A stretch of 64,000 nucleotides of DNA from Flectonema sp. DT1601 (taxonomy: Eukaryota; Euglenozoa; Diplonemea; Diplonemida; Diplonemidae), in contig OZ025789.1 of NCBI GenBank assembly GCA_964019425.1, positions 806,001 to 870,000 of the forward strand. Direction: 5' to 3'. The translations under genes were made by a program, and so were the position numbers. This document shows, in pieces, positions 24,044 to 36,303 of this stretch (positions within the stretch are counted from its first letter, which is position 1; each line of letters opens with the position of its first letter). The notes under the pieces are model-generated. The model had not been told where the DNA came from. It saw nothing but the letters and a program-made list of their open reading frames with translations, and made no database searches.

Positions 24044-24424
24044 TATAAAATAAAACGAATGCTCTCCAAAAGTATGAATTTATTTGTTGGTTTTTGTACA
24101 CTAACCGAAATCTATTTATTATTTACATGTGAGTGGTGTTTTTCTGGACAGCAATATAAAATAATGAATTTAATAACACATATCAAAAAGGTACGTAGCA
24201 ACCGATACTCTTTTAGAGTGAGCGAGGTTAATATAGACTTCGGCGACTATGACACTCTGACAACATAATAAAGATCAGTGTTGCGAAAACGACCGGTATC
24301 GTTTTTTTTTTTTTTTTTTTTTTTTGATTTTATGAAATTGAATAGAAAAAAAAAAGAATGGAAAAAAAAAAAAAAGGTCGCGCCAACAGAAATTATTTCA
24401 GTGGTGTGGCTGCGAAATGGGATT
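24044..24424. other. Short spacer
   Basis: It lies between the transposon end and the NSUN2-type gene stop. It has one T run of about 24 nt and no gene. Confidence 0.6.
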
Positions 24425-26823
24425 TCAATTCATTTCGACATCATCTGTGATATTATCCTTATCATTATCTTTAGAATTACTTTCGTCAATTACTGTAACA
24501 GGACACCCACAGGCTACTCTGATATCTCTCATCTCATTATCATCAGCGTACACATTCAAAGCGTGTCGAGTCTTTAAAGCAGATACAGCAAAGTGAGAAT
24601 CAGTGTTTGTTTTCAACAGTAAAATGCATCCTCCGACAGACAGACTTCCCGCTATCTCTTTTTCAGGAGAAGGACTCAGGTTGTTTATTGCAATACTCTT
24701 CGTTTTTCCCAACAATTTCTTAGTATCAGAATAATTATTTATTTTTATAATACGCTCAGTCATGTAAGGGAGTACGAGGTCGACTGCTTCGTGTGCGATT
24801 CTGAAAGCTGCAGCAGCTTTGACAGTTTCATCAGTTTTAGTCTTGTCTTGCATTCGATCTTTAACAAATAGTCGCAGTCCTCCACTTACGATCTTCCATT
24901 TTCGCTTTAACTGTTTTTATTTTTATAATTATTGATAAAAAGATGAAAGGTAAAGTAGAATATTAAACAGAGATATTCACATACCCCTTCAGCAGCACCA
25001 TTTACTATAATATCAGCAGCCCCTCTACTGCAATACAATAATTGGTTTGGAAGACCCGGATGAGGTTGGTAAATCGATCCATCTTTCTGAATTTGAAGAT
25101 GAAATCGACAAAGAACGTGATTCATTGGAAACTGGTGTCGAAACCCATAAAACTCCAACAACTGCTGATGCGTAGGAGGAGAAGCCACAGGTAAAGGCAC
25201 ATAACGAGCTATTTCGTGAGTGAGGTCACCGGTTGAGGCAATTCTAGATAGTTTTGCTTTAGCCTTTTCAGATTCGATACTGTTTTTAGCAGTTTCAATT
25301 GCCTGTTTGAGAGATGTAAGTTTCTTTTCACGAGCCAGTTCTTCGTAATCCTCATCTTCTTCACTGTCGTACATTAGTTTCTTTTCATCACCAGAAAGTT
25401 TTGGGATTTCTGCAACCTTTTCGAAGGTTGCTACAAAGAACCCACCAACGTTACCCTTATGAGGGAGTACTCTCATTGTCTTTTCAAGTCCAAGACTCTC
25501 TACATTCTCAGCCGGAAAGAAATATTTCTTCACGCTTGAGTGAACCTCGTCCGGGTTTTCTGGGTACTTCTCATGCATTTTCTTCGTCTCGGGGTCCATA
25601 ACGGACCATTTTTTAAGTCCCTTGAAGGAAGGTGTCTTGGGAAGAATTTTATGTAAATCTAACAAGTGAAGTGATCCTTTAGCAGCCAATAAAATGTGTT
25701 GGACAACGGCTTCATTTTCGATAGGAGACATAGAACAAGTAGAATAAACAAAACGACCTCCAACATCAAGCAGCTTTCCAGCGCGCATGGCTATTTGAAC
25801 TTGCATATCGTGTAGTTGAATTGAGTGCTTTGGACACCAACTTTTCCATTGGTGAGGTGCCTTTCGTAAGGTTCCATCTCCACCACACATAACATCGCAA
25901 AGAATTCGGTCAAACTTCTTTTTAGTACCTTCCGAGTCTGGAGGAAGTGATGGGAAATACCTCGCATCGTGACTACAGAATACTGCTAATGGATATAAGG
26001 GTTCTAAACGTTTAATCTGACTAACTAGAATATTTATTCTCTCTGTTGATAAATCATTTGCTACCACCACTCCTTCATCTTGAGAGTAGTCAATGCGACC
26101 TTTAAATACTTTTGTTCTGGTTGGTTCAGCTTCTTCAAAATCCTGAGTCTTTCCTATTCTACTAAAGTGATTTAAATTCTCAACTGATAACATACTTAGA
26201 AGTTGTGCAGTCTTTGAACCTGGAGCTGCACACATATCAAGACAACGATTACCACTAGAGACTTGAAGAGCGTAGGCTGGAATCATTGAACATTCTTCTT
26301 GTCTGTTTATTACACCTTTTGTAGTATAATGTATTAAATCTTTGTGTAAAGGTGAGAAGACGGGATCTTTGCGAAGAGTAGCACGTGGGATATCAATAAA
26401 CCAAGCCATTTCATTATCAACCCACGAGATTGGACTGATTTTAACTTGTTCTCCATTTTCAGTTGGTGGCATTGATTGTGCTTTGATGCAGTATTCGCGA
26501 AGTTTTTCTTTTACTTGTTCTGCTTCCCTGTGAGTCGGGGTTATCCAAAGTGTTGTTGGAAGTGGCTTCTTTAACGCCTCAATCATAGAAGCGTAACCTT
26601 CTTCACTAAGTAGACCTGTACCTACCAAGTTCGCTTTATAAAAAGTTTCAAACGCCTCATTTGGTTTTGCCTTGTCTCTAATATCATTTCTAGTTGGCAT
26701 TTCTCCCTTCATGTATGCCTGTTTCCGAGCGTCTCTTTTTTCTTTCTCGGAATCTTTCCTTTCTTTTTCAGCACTTGGTGACAACTTAGCTCGCTTTAAG
26801 GCATTTCGACTGATTTTAGTCAT
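24425..26823 (-). CDS. NSUN2/Trm4-type tRNA (cytosine-5) methyltransferase
   Basis: Two exons, complement(24425..24910, 24985..26823), give 774 aa; the intron is 74 nt with donor GTATGT, phase 0. A Lys-rich nuclear-type N-terminus precedes the Rossmann domain with the SAM motif LDMCAAPGSKTAQLLSML and the catalytic motif VI FVYSTCSMSPIENEAVV, whose TC cysteine is the expected nucleophile. WKIVSGGLRLFVKDR and the C-terminal domain follow the NSUN2/Trm4 layout and length. These enzymes methylate cytosines in tRNA (positions 34, 48-50 in known cases). Oddity: motif IV reads DVMCGGDGT, with Met in place of the usual Pro of the DxPC motif; the release cysteine is kept. The start codon lies 17 nt after CTTCTACAG at 26840. 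Confidence 0.93.
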
Positions 26824-29355
26824 GTTTTGTTGACCAATGCTGTAGAAGAGAAGTATACCCATACGGTGACACTCGATGATTGGCTTTATCAATTTGCAAA
26901 CATATGTGAACAACCAAAAAAAAAAAGAGAATAATATGGTCAAAGCTGGTTCCGCATTTCATTTATCTTCATCAGAGAAGGCGGAAAGTTCCCTTTTTTT
27001 TGTTAATATTATAAATATTATTTTTCGTGTTTTTTTTTTTTTTTTTTTTTTTTTAAATTCTTTTCCATTCACATCATAGTGACTAAAAGGATGTGATATA
27101 GCCGATGGGTGACTTTGTACTAAAAGAACAAAGATGGCGAATACACGCCTTTCAACCATTGACCATTGTGTATTTTACGCGTAGTTACAATAATTAAAAA
27201 AAAAATGTAAGTACACGTGATTGCCCAGGACCCTAACCATTAAGTTGGTGACAGCAACGTGTACTGGACGATTCCCCTTTTTTTTTTTTTTTTTTTTTGT
27301 CTTTTTTTTTTAAATTTTTTTTACCAGTTGATTGTTTTAGTAAATTGTAAATTCTAAACAAAATTTGTTTGTAAGAAACTATAATCCGATCAGACCGCAT
27401 GGGGTTAGAAAGGAGTCGTCTACTCCATCAAGGGGTTGTTTAGAATATGGAAAGAAGAAACAACAAAAAAGAGAGCAGGAAAATTTGAAACGGAACCAAC
27501 GCTCATCACAACTTAAAAACAAGTTGAAGAAAGAAGGCGATAACGAAATAACATCCCCCAACACTGAGGGGTTTTCAAAACAACAAAACAAACACACACC
27601 TTCAAGAAGATAAAGAGGAAAGACTATTCCCCAATAGAAGCCTAATCCAGTAGTTTGATAACAGTTTGAGGCATCTTCACAAAAACAGGAAACAAGGAAC
27701 CCACAAGCAAAGGTTCAACTCATCCTCCCTTTCACGCGAGTTAATTGAACGAAGTGGGGATCGGAAGGGTGTAAGAAGCCAAAAACCATATAAAGAAAAC
27801 AGAATACATTAAACCATCCATTCGTTACACGTAAAGCTGTATTCAAAAGGGAGGGATTCCTCGTTTTCGAATAAAGTTATTTGAGCAGTCATTTTCTAAA
27901 TGTACTTTCCCCTAAACACAGATTCCACGTGATGTTAAATTAAACAAAAAAAAAAAAAATAAACAAATAAACAAATAATAATCAAAAAACCTACAGTGAA
28001 TTCGTCGTTACGTGGAAGTCAGTTGGGAGGAGGAACCTAATGACTATCACAACAAAATCTTGCTTAGTTCTGGAAATTTTCTTTTTTTGCTACGGATAAC
28101 AAGAAGAATTAACGTTAAAATATAAACAAAATAAAAACATTTTCGATGAACGACACCCAACAACAGCCTCACAAAGTTAGTAAAGTAGAATAGGAAATTA
28201 TATCATCGACAGCTTACCTACTCATCTACCTAAGAAGAAAAACAAGTACTTCCATCACGTTATAAAAACCCAAGCGTTGGTGTATCCCCAGGCATACAAT
28301 GCCAGTGATCAACGATAAAGAAAAAATACAACTTATTTTTTAAAAAAAAAAAAAACATTATTTTATTCGTTACAGATCACGAAGGTTCTTTTAACACGCA
28401 TAGAACGAAAAGAAAACACAAAACTATCACATTGGCATCACTTACAAGAAAACTCATGAAATGAATTTTCTCGTTCTTCTTCCTCTCTCCTTTTTTTTCG
28501 GAAATCAAAACACTAAACACAGACAACATGAGTCAACAAGTACAGATTCCCTAATCGAGTGATTCAAGTTAATTTTGATACCTGAACACTAAAAAAAAGA
28601 GATTCTGCCAACAATAAAGATTAAGACCAGGTAGGTAGTAACTTGATATTAGTAATCAAAAAACAAAGCAATATAAGGTTCAAAGGAGCAGAATTAATAT
28701 TTTCTCACACAATTTTTTAATTTTTTTTTTTTTTTCATGTAAGAATTATCTACCACCTTTTTTTTTTTTTTTCTCCCCCTTTCTGCTGTTTCTGCGTAAT
28801 TCACTTTAGCTAGTCACGCAGCTTAGATAAAGAAACCTGTTTAAAAAAAAGTCAACCGTATAGATTCGTTAACGAAATAGAAAAGAACAAAAAAAAAAAA
28901 AAAAAAAAAAGAACAAAAAAGGAACCGAACAAGGAAAAAAGAATCACCTCTTACTTTTTTAACTCAACACTTTTTGTTTGTGTAATTGGTACAAAAATCC
29001 TAAGAACACGATTCTCATTCTACCGAAACAATAAGTTTTTTTTTTTTAGGTTTTGAAATTAACCAAATCTCAAAAATAACAAAGAGAGAGATTGCAGCAA
29101 TAAAGCTGAAGATCCGGGACAGGAAAAAAAAAAAAAAAAATTTAAAATAACACGTCATTGAGAGACATGAGAAGAGAGTACAAAGAAATTGTTATTTTCC
29201 TTTTTTTTTTTTTTTTTGGCTTTAATTATAATAGTTTCAAAAAAATTACAAAGCTCAAAAATTTTACGGAGTTTTTGAAGACCTCCCGAAGATCAATAAT
29301 AAACGAAATAGGGGAAACAAAAAAAAAAAAAAACAAAAAAAAAAACTTTCCGCCG
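26824..29355. other. 2.5-kb gene-poor spacer
   Basis: It contains A/T homopolymers and mixed AT-rich sequence. A plus-strand frame at 27365-27613 is Lys/Gln-rich low complexity and I do not accept it as a gene. Nothing else is seen. Confidence 0.55.
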
Positions 29356-29556
29356 TTATTCAGTACGTGAAATCGACAATTCAACTACACATACTAAAGA
29401 GGCCTGATTCCAATTCCTTTTTTTTGTAATCTTTTTAACGACAAGACTACCCAGATATTGGATTTGAGCATCAGTGATATAAAGAAACACTGCTATGCCT
29501 GACATTGCTACGTATATATCCCAAAGTAGAATGATATGAGAGAGACAATCAATCAT
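29356..29556 (-). CDS. Possible 66-aa membrane microprotein
   Basis: An ATG-initiated frame with mixed codons, not derived from a homopolymer. Residues about 5-28 (LSHIILLWDIYVAMSGIAVF) could form a membrane segment, followed by a basic stretch (VVKKITKKRNW). Its support is the strong pyrimidine tract and CAG (TTTCTATTACAG, ending 29561) only 4 nt upstream of the ATG, the same arrangement seen before the recognised genes here. It could equally be 3' untranslated sequence of the upstream giant gene. No homologue is recognised. Confidence 0.35.
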   Translation of the reverse strand: MIDCLSHIILLWDIYVAMSGIAVFLYITDAQIQYLGSLVVKKITKKRNWNQASLVCVVELSISRTE

Positions 29557-29683
29557 TCAGCTGTAATAGAAATCAAGGGAGGGGGGATGAAAAAAGAAAC
29601 CATTCACAAATAATAAAAAGAAAATAATTTTGCTGAAAATTTCAACAAATTACCTGTGATGTGGTTATGTTAGAGGGAATCAT

Positions 29684-32600
29684 CTATGTTGCTTCGCGAA
29701 CTTCCTCGCTGGCTTCATCAATAATTTCCTCATGTGTTTCCAACAGAGCCTCTCCCAATTCTGCCGCATCGGCGTCTGGTGATTTTCTGTGGACCGAAGT
29801 GGAAAGGCGAGGATTGTCTGTAGTGTGTAAATTATTATTTTTTAAAATCCAAAAGTCGAATACTTAAATAATAAATAATATCACAAACCAGTTTGCGAGT
29901 CAGCAAGGGAGCGAAGCTCAACATTATCGCCCTCGTAATGCTCCTCAGCTGCGAGAAGTTTTTCAGCATCGGATCTTTTAGTCATGCGTTGCTTTAGGGC
30001 GGCAGATTCTTTCTGGACGACGTGAAATCCTTGGAAGGCTTCCCTGTCGATTAATGCAGAACCAACCCCCCAGACTTCAAGGAGTGCGAACCACGGCTGC
30101 ATAACCAATTGTAACCACAATAAAACAAGCCACTTTGCAATACCCAACTTCCTTATTGAAAATGTAAATAAAAACCCAACCACGTAAGCCCAACACCAAT
30201 ACGCAGACACTCCAGCGAGTACGCATCTAAAAAACTGAGACAAATCAGTCTTCACACTGAGAACAAGAATAGCTGCAGGAAGCATCAGAGGTGCCCAACC
30301 CCACTGAATTTCAAGAAGAAAGAGACCGAGACGGTACTTGAGTGGAATTCCAGGTGCTTTTGCGACGAGCCAGAGTCCGGCAAACCATCTTTTACGCTGC
30401 TTTGCAAAGTCGAGAATAGAAAATGGAGATTGCTCGTACATGTAAGCGTCAATGAAAGAAAACTTTACCCCCAGAGAGCGAGCAACAAGTGCGAAGTAAG
30501 CGTCTTCAGTAACAGAACCTGCCATACCGTGATCGAAGGTAGTGGCTTCTTCTACAGCTTGACTTGCAACAACAAATGATCCGTGCATTCCAATTAGAGG
30601 TTCGTGTAGTTCAAATTGAACTCTGAACTTCCCATAATCATCAGCAACACGAATAGAATCAGCGAGTGTTGTTACCCAGTTCTCAATCTCATCATTGGAT
30701 CCATATACAATCACTCCTTGACCTATTCTACCGTATCTTCTCTTTCCTTCTTGAATAGCAGCGTTCTCAACAGCGCAATGATGAAATACTTTCTGAACGG
30801 TCTCAACTTCAAAACGAGTTTCCTCATCTTGATGAACAATCCAATCATCTTTAGTACAGCTACTGTTGTGGATGGCGTACTCAAGAGCACGAGCCTTAAA
30901 CTTCGCACCGGTAGGACACTTGTATGATGTCGGGACAACTATTTCTGTAACTGGAGTGCTAGTCCTACTCTGAAGCTGCATGTCGTTATCCGTCACTACT
31001 TCCAGTTCGTACCTGTCTGGTGGGAGGCAGGACTCAAGAACTCTGGCGGCAGTCTCAACATTCTCAAGAACAAGAAGAGGAGCCTTACCACGTGTTACTA
31101 TTCTAAAGTGAAGTTTGTGAGGAAAGTGAGGAATCCCAGCAACAGTATCATCAAGCATAGCTTCTAGACTTGGTACTTTACTTCTCCTACACGGAGGGAA
31201 TAATATCTGACCAGTAAGTCCAACAACCGCAACAGGAAGAGATGATAAAGCTAACCACTTAACGACAGAAACTATGTCACCAGCAACAGTCCCCGTCAAG
31301 TCAAAAGCATACGAGTCTCCTTCCCATCTGAGAATGGTCCCCGTTCCAAAGAGAGCCAAACACATGAATAACGCGAATATTGAACCCATAGTACAATAGT
31401 AACCAATTATCTTTATAAATTCTGGTGTTTCACTTGGAACAACATCAAACACGTGAGGGATACGTGAGCCACTGCTAGCCCATACCCTTGAACAAACTCT
31501 AATTAAAGGCAGTTCTACGTGGTGTAAGACCAGTAAAGAAAACCCAACTAACATAAACAGGAATGCTCCACACTCATAGTCAACAAGAGGGTAAGGAAAT
31601 CCAAGATAATTAGCGAAGAAATTAAATAGTGGAGCCTGGAGTAGATAAATTGTAAAAGAAGCGTTTCCAAAATATAAAAGTGGAGGCCATGACAAGGCTC
31701 TTGAAAGGAAGTCATGACCTCGACCTCCATACCAGAGTAGGATTCCTACAAGTGGCTGAAGCATTCCGTGGCGAGCCCACTCGTGCCAGAAAGGGAAGTT
31801 TCCATGTTCTTCAGATAGATCAGCGGTTAAGAATAAAACAATCATTAATAAAACTGTTACCGGTACGGCTATGACATCTCTCATTGTAGCTGCTCTGTAA
31901 CTCTCATCTTCATGGGCTTCCAAATAATTCAAACCCAACACCAGTCCAGCCAGAAATGATGGAAAGTGTGCAGTCAGAAAAATATGATTCAGCGGTGCAA
32001 AGACACCCGTCCAATTCTCATTAAGAGCGTCCAGTGCTGACATGGCTCCTCCGATAAAACAAAGTGGGAGAACTACATTTGTTCTCTTTTGATAAGAAAC
32101 CGTTTTCATAATATCACGTACCGTTGGGAAGATTGCATACATTAATAAGAATGGGCCAACAGCCCATCCCGGAGTGTTAATGTTGTTCAACGCAGGACCA
32201 ACCCATTTTTGCAATGCCAATATTATGACAGTCGTATCAACTGCATCGACAGTGGTATTCTTTAAAACAATAAGACCCAGTAAGATTGAGAACAGGTACA
32301 GTGGATACAGTCTGATAAATCTTCCAACCCAGAAGTTAGTTTGATCAATGGACTTATCTCCATATTGATAGGCTAATATAAACCCAGAGAGCATGAAGAA
32401 GAATGTTAGTTGGCACGCACCCCAACTTGCAAAAACATAAAACATCTTATTGTTATCTCCGTTTTTAACATTTATCGGATTATTACCAGCATTGAAGTGA
32501 TAAATAACAATATGGATGGCAGCGAAGAATCTCATTGAGTTCAAAGCGAATAACATTGGTTTCTTTTGTGACGGTTTTGATAATGGAGATCGAGGAGTTG

Positions 32601-35600
32601 GTTTTTCAGGGACGTCAATAGAAAGCTTCCAAAAGCAAAATAATTCAGCTCCCGTAAACAGTAATCCAACAACAATCATTGCCCAAAACCAAAAGTCAGG
32701 AGTATCTTGGCTTTTAACACCTGCGACCCTTGCAGAAACGGTTAAATCATACCAACAGAGTTTTTGAACTTCATTACCAGAAATGCCGTGAGATATTCTC
32801 AAATGAGCTTTAGCAAGCAACAATAACATACAACACAGATACGATGGTCTTACCAATTGGAAGAGCCTCTTTGATGTTTCTGTTTCGTCTTCACTTGTTA
32901 CTTTGATAAACCAAAAGGCGACAAGAGAAACTCCCAAACGGACTGCGTGGTAAACCCAGGCATCTGATATTAGTCTTCCCATTTGACGATAGTCAGCAGA
33001 GAAGCCATGGAATCGACCTGAAGTAGTTCCTCCTTCAGTTAGGATAGCTGCATGGAGAATGATATCAAAAAGTATTAAGAATTTCAATTTCGTTGCGAAA
33101 CGAGCGATCCATGGTTTCTGATGATCAAGGATCGGTGTGATGACTTGAGGAGCCATAATGATAATGTCATCATCACTCTCTTCATTCTCATGATACATCC
33201 CACGCTCTTCATCTTTTTGTTTATTTTCATCAACTCTCCTCGTTCTATAACACGCACTCACCGCTATTAAGAACCCAATAATCCAAAGGAAAGCAGCATA
33301 TCCTATTTGAGTTGATTTATTCTCTTCATTTTTGACTACAGGCGCTTCTTCTTGAACTTGACAAGTTGGGTTATCAAACGTGATTTGCATCACAGCGTAA
33401 CTCTGAAGAGTAATTGTATTCAACGAAGTAGATGAGATGACAGGACGAACGCCTCCATTATTAATCGTAAATACAGAAGTCACGTCATGAGGAACCATAA
33501 ACTTCATATCAATTGAGAGAGTCGCTGGATCATCTTGAATATTAGCAGCAGCAACAATCACTCTGCAGCCATCTGTTATCGAAGCAACGACAATATCTTC
33601 TGTTCGTCCTTCAACGCTATTTGGCCAGGAACGTTTAACAGCATATGTTTTTCCCTTTGGCCATGATTTGAAAAATGGTCCAAAGACGTCCATTAAAACA
33701 CTGAACTTACCTGCCCTGTCAATCAACCCAAAGCACCCAGGAGCCCAGAAGTTATCCCTCGTCGACCAGTATAAAGCATCAGAAACACCGCTGTTAATTA
33801 GAACTAGGAATGTCGCGAATGCACGCGCTGCCCACAATGGAGATAAACCCATATTCAATTCAACTTTCTCAGTCGTCTTATTTATATAACAATACTGTGG
33901 TGCCGATGAGAATGATTGACCAGCAAGAGAACGAGGGTTTAAATTAATACCTCCCCACTCTGTTGATATGATTTGCTTACCCGAAGCAAGAGAAGACGAA
34001 TTAACATAACGAGACCATTTTATGAATGCCTCATCGAGGTATGATGGTCCACGATGTTGAGTATCATAGACGTCGTCCCAAGGATGGATTGAGTACTTAT
34101 CGATGTACGTTCTTGCGAGAGAATCGGATGCAATTTCTTGCATATAACATGTTGGGAGACGTTCGTTTGTTAATGGGTTGAAACATTCTAAACTGGAACC
34201 TAAGTCAGAAATCCCTGGACCAATAATAGAAACATCACCACACCCACGTTCAGCTAAAGCTCTCTTTGTTTCCTTAACAAGTTCAGGATATTGTTCTGGT
34301 GCAACGTACGCATCCCAAAGACCGTTCGGTTCGTTTGTTAATTCAATTCCAACTAAGTTGACCTGCAGCATGTCTCGAAGGAATCTAACTGCTTCTGCGA
34401 TGTATGACGCCAAGGAAGAGCTTCTAATTAGTATTCTACTGTCGTAGAATGTATCCGTGTAGTTAATTGGTATCTTCTGTGTGTATGAAGGGGGAATATC
34501 AAATAAGATAGCCATTATAGAAATGTCTCTATCTTTTAAGGCATCAGCGTAGTCTTTGATTTCACAAGCTCTGTCACCATAGGCTCTGGCAATATAATCT
34601 TGAAGAGCTTTTTGTCCTGAAATAGATGAGGTGTCGACTGGGGGGTCTTCAGATTCAATGACTGCAGGAAACAAGTTTCCCCATCTCACCATTCTTATTG
34701 CTTTCGAAGGAACTAAGTCAACAGCTTCCAACTCTTCGTGAGCACCCCAAACATTAAAACCCCAATAGAATTCATTCCCAACCTGATCTGGTTTTATTAC
34801 GTACGTTTGACTCTTTGGAATCCTACAAATAGGAACTGCATCTGCCGCTGTTACGTTAACCTGATTGGCATCGTTAAACCAAACAGTGACTGAGATTCCA
34901 TTAAATGTTAGATAGCATCCTCTTGGTCGGAAGAATTTACTTTCAACTGACGTGTCAAAGACACCTCCACTTAGTTTTAATTCCGATGCTGCATATTGAC
35001 ATTCCTTCATTGTTCCGATATAACGATAACCCTCTCCAGCTGTTGTGCACTCATCATCAAGTTGTAAACGAGTGTAGTCACCTGTTGCTGTTACTTTTAT
35101 CGCTGCACAGATTGGTGACTCGTACACATTATGATAAACACTAATACCTGTTGGGTTGTAGTGTAATCCAGCAGGTAAATAAGAATCTGTGTGAGAGATA
35201 AAACAACCAGCAGGATGAAGGTAAACTTGACTAACAGGAACTGGAACTGCTTCCGTAAAAACATATCCAAGAAAACGAGCAGCATTCAGACAGTCTTGCT
35301 GCGTGCTAATAACAGTGTAGCCTGCTGTTGCGCTGTCAGAACAGGTTTGATCGTTTTTGAGTTGGATGAAATCTTCGTTTAATATACCTCCTCCCCAATA
35401 GCAGATAGCAGCAGCGTTCTTTCCTGTTGCTAACGATGCCAGTTGTCTGTTGAATATTAATCCTCTCTTTGGTGATGAAAAAATGTCATAATAACATCCT
35501 GGAGTCTCAATTGTGCTATTAACGACTGTTATATTTGAATCAAATATTCCAAGAAGTCTGGCAGCATTCCGACACCCATCAATAGTCGTGATGACATTAT

Positions 35601-36303
35601 TACCCAAACGCATGCAGCCATACCAACCTCCTTGTTTGATGACACCAGCGATATTACTGGAAGGGGTTGGTTTGACATATTGTTTCTTAGAAACTAATTG
35701 ACAGACAGGAGAGAATACATTATGAAGCCTACTCTCACTATACCAATATGGATTGTACCAAACATGTTCTAAGTATAAATCAACTGAACAACCAGCGGGG
35801 TATTGAATTCTGCTTGCAGTCGGAACAACAACAAATTGTAAATCCCCAAGCCCCAACTTTGTAACAACATCAGAACACTCTTCCTGAGTATAAATTATTT
35901 CTTCTCCAAGTTCGTTACATGTGTGAAGGTTTCCGAATCTTTCATACCTTCCATCATCAGTGATGTTTTTATCACCAACCGTCTCACATATAGACAAGTC
36001 ATAGATTTGTTGAGCAGCACTGTTGAGGTTTGGGTTAAACCAAAGTCCAGTAAAAGCACCGTAAGTCTCATAGAAACATCCACCTACTGCGGTGCTGTTC
36101 ATATAGTCTGGAACAATATTAAGTTGAACATTAGTGTATCCGAGTGCTGCTGCTGCACCTTTACAGGTCTGCGCGTTTCTAACTAGAAAATTCCCTTCAG
36201 TAAAACACGTTTTTCCCGCCGCTGTAGCATTCAGATACTTCTCTCCGGAAGTCACAGCTACTAGCGCTAGCACGCAAAGAGCGCTAGGCAAAAACGAAAA
36301 CAT
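29684..36303 (-). CDS. Giant fusion enzyme: Cys-repeats, GH5-like hydrolase, acyltransferase-3, egghead-like GT2
   Basis: Two exons, complement(29684..29817, 29889..36303), give 2,182 aa; the intron is 71 nt (donor GTTTGT, phase 1). Layout: signal peptide (1-20); five repeats with four Cys each (about 29-495); a GH5-like (beta/alpha)8 hydrolase (about 510-870) with the acid/base Glu in ELTNEPNG (~657) and the nucleophile Glu in ISTEWGG (~782); a beta-sandwich-like region; a membrane segment (~1000-1020); an acyltransferase-3 (OafA/YrhL type) multi-span domain from ~1248 (NSMRFFAAIHIVIYHF, FFFMLSGFILAY, RFIRLYPLY); and a GT2 domain (~1729-2100) very like the egghead beta-1,4-mannosyltransferase (RIVTRGK, DWIVHQDEET, GSVTEDAYFA, QRKRW). 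All catalytic motifs are intact. I infer a membrane machine that makes, acylates and trims a surface beta-glycan. The upstream ATG at 36363 precedes the CCTTCAG acceptor (36338-36336), so I start at 36303. Confidence 0.9.

Noticed and set aside
27365-27613. Plus-strand 82-codon frame
   Set aside because: Lys/Gln-rich low complexity from purine-rich spacer, without a family match or an upstream acceptor.
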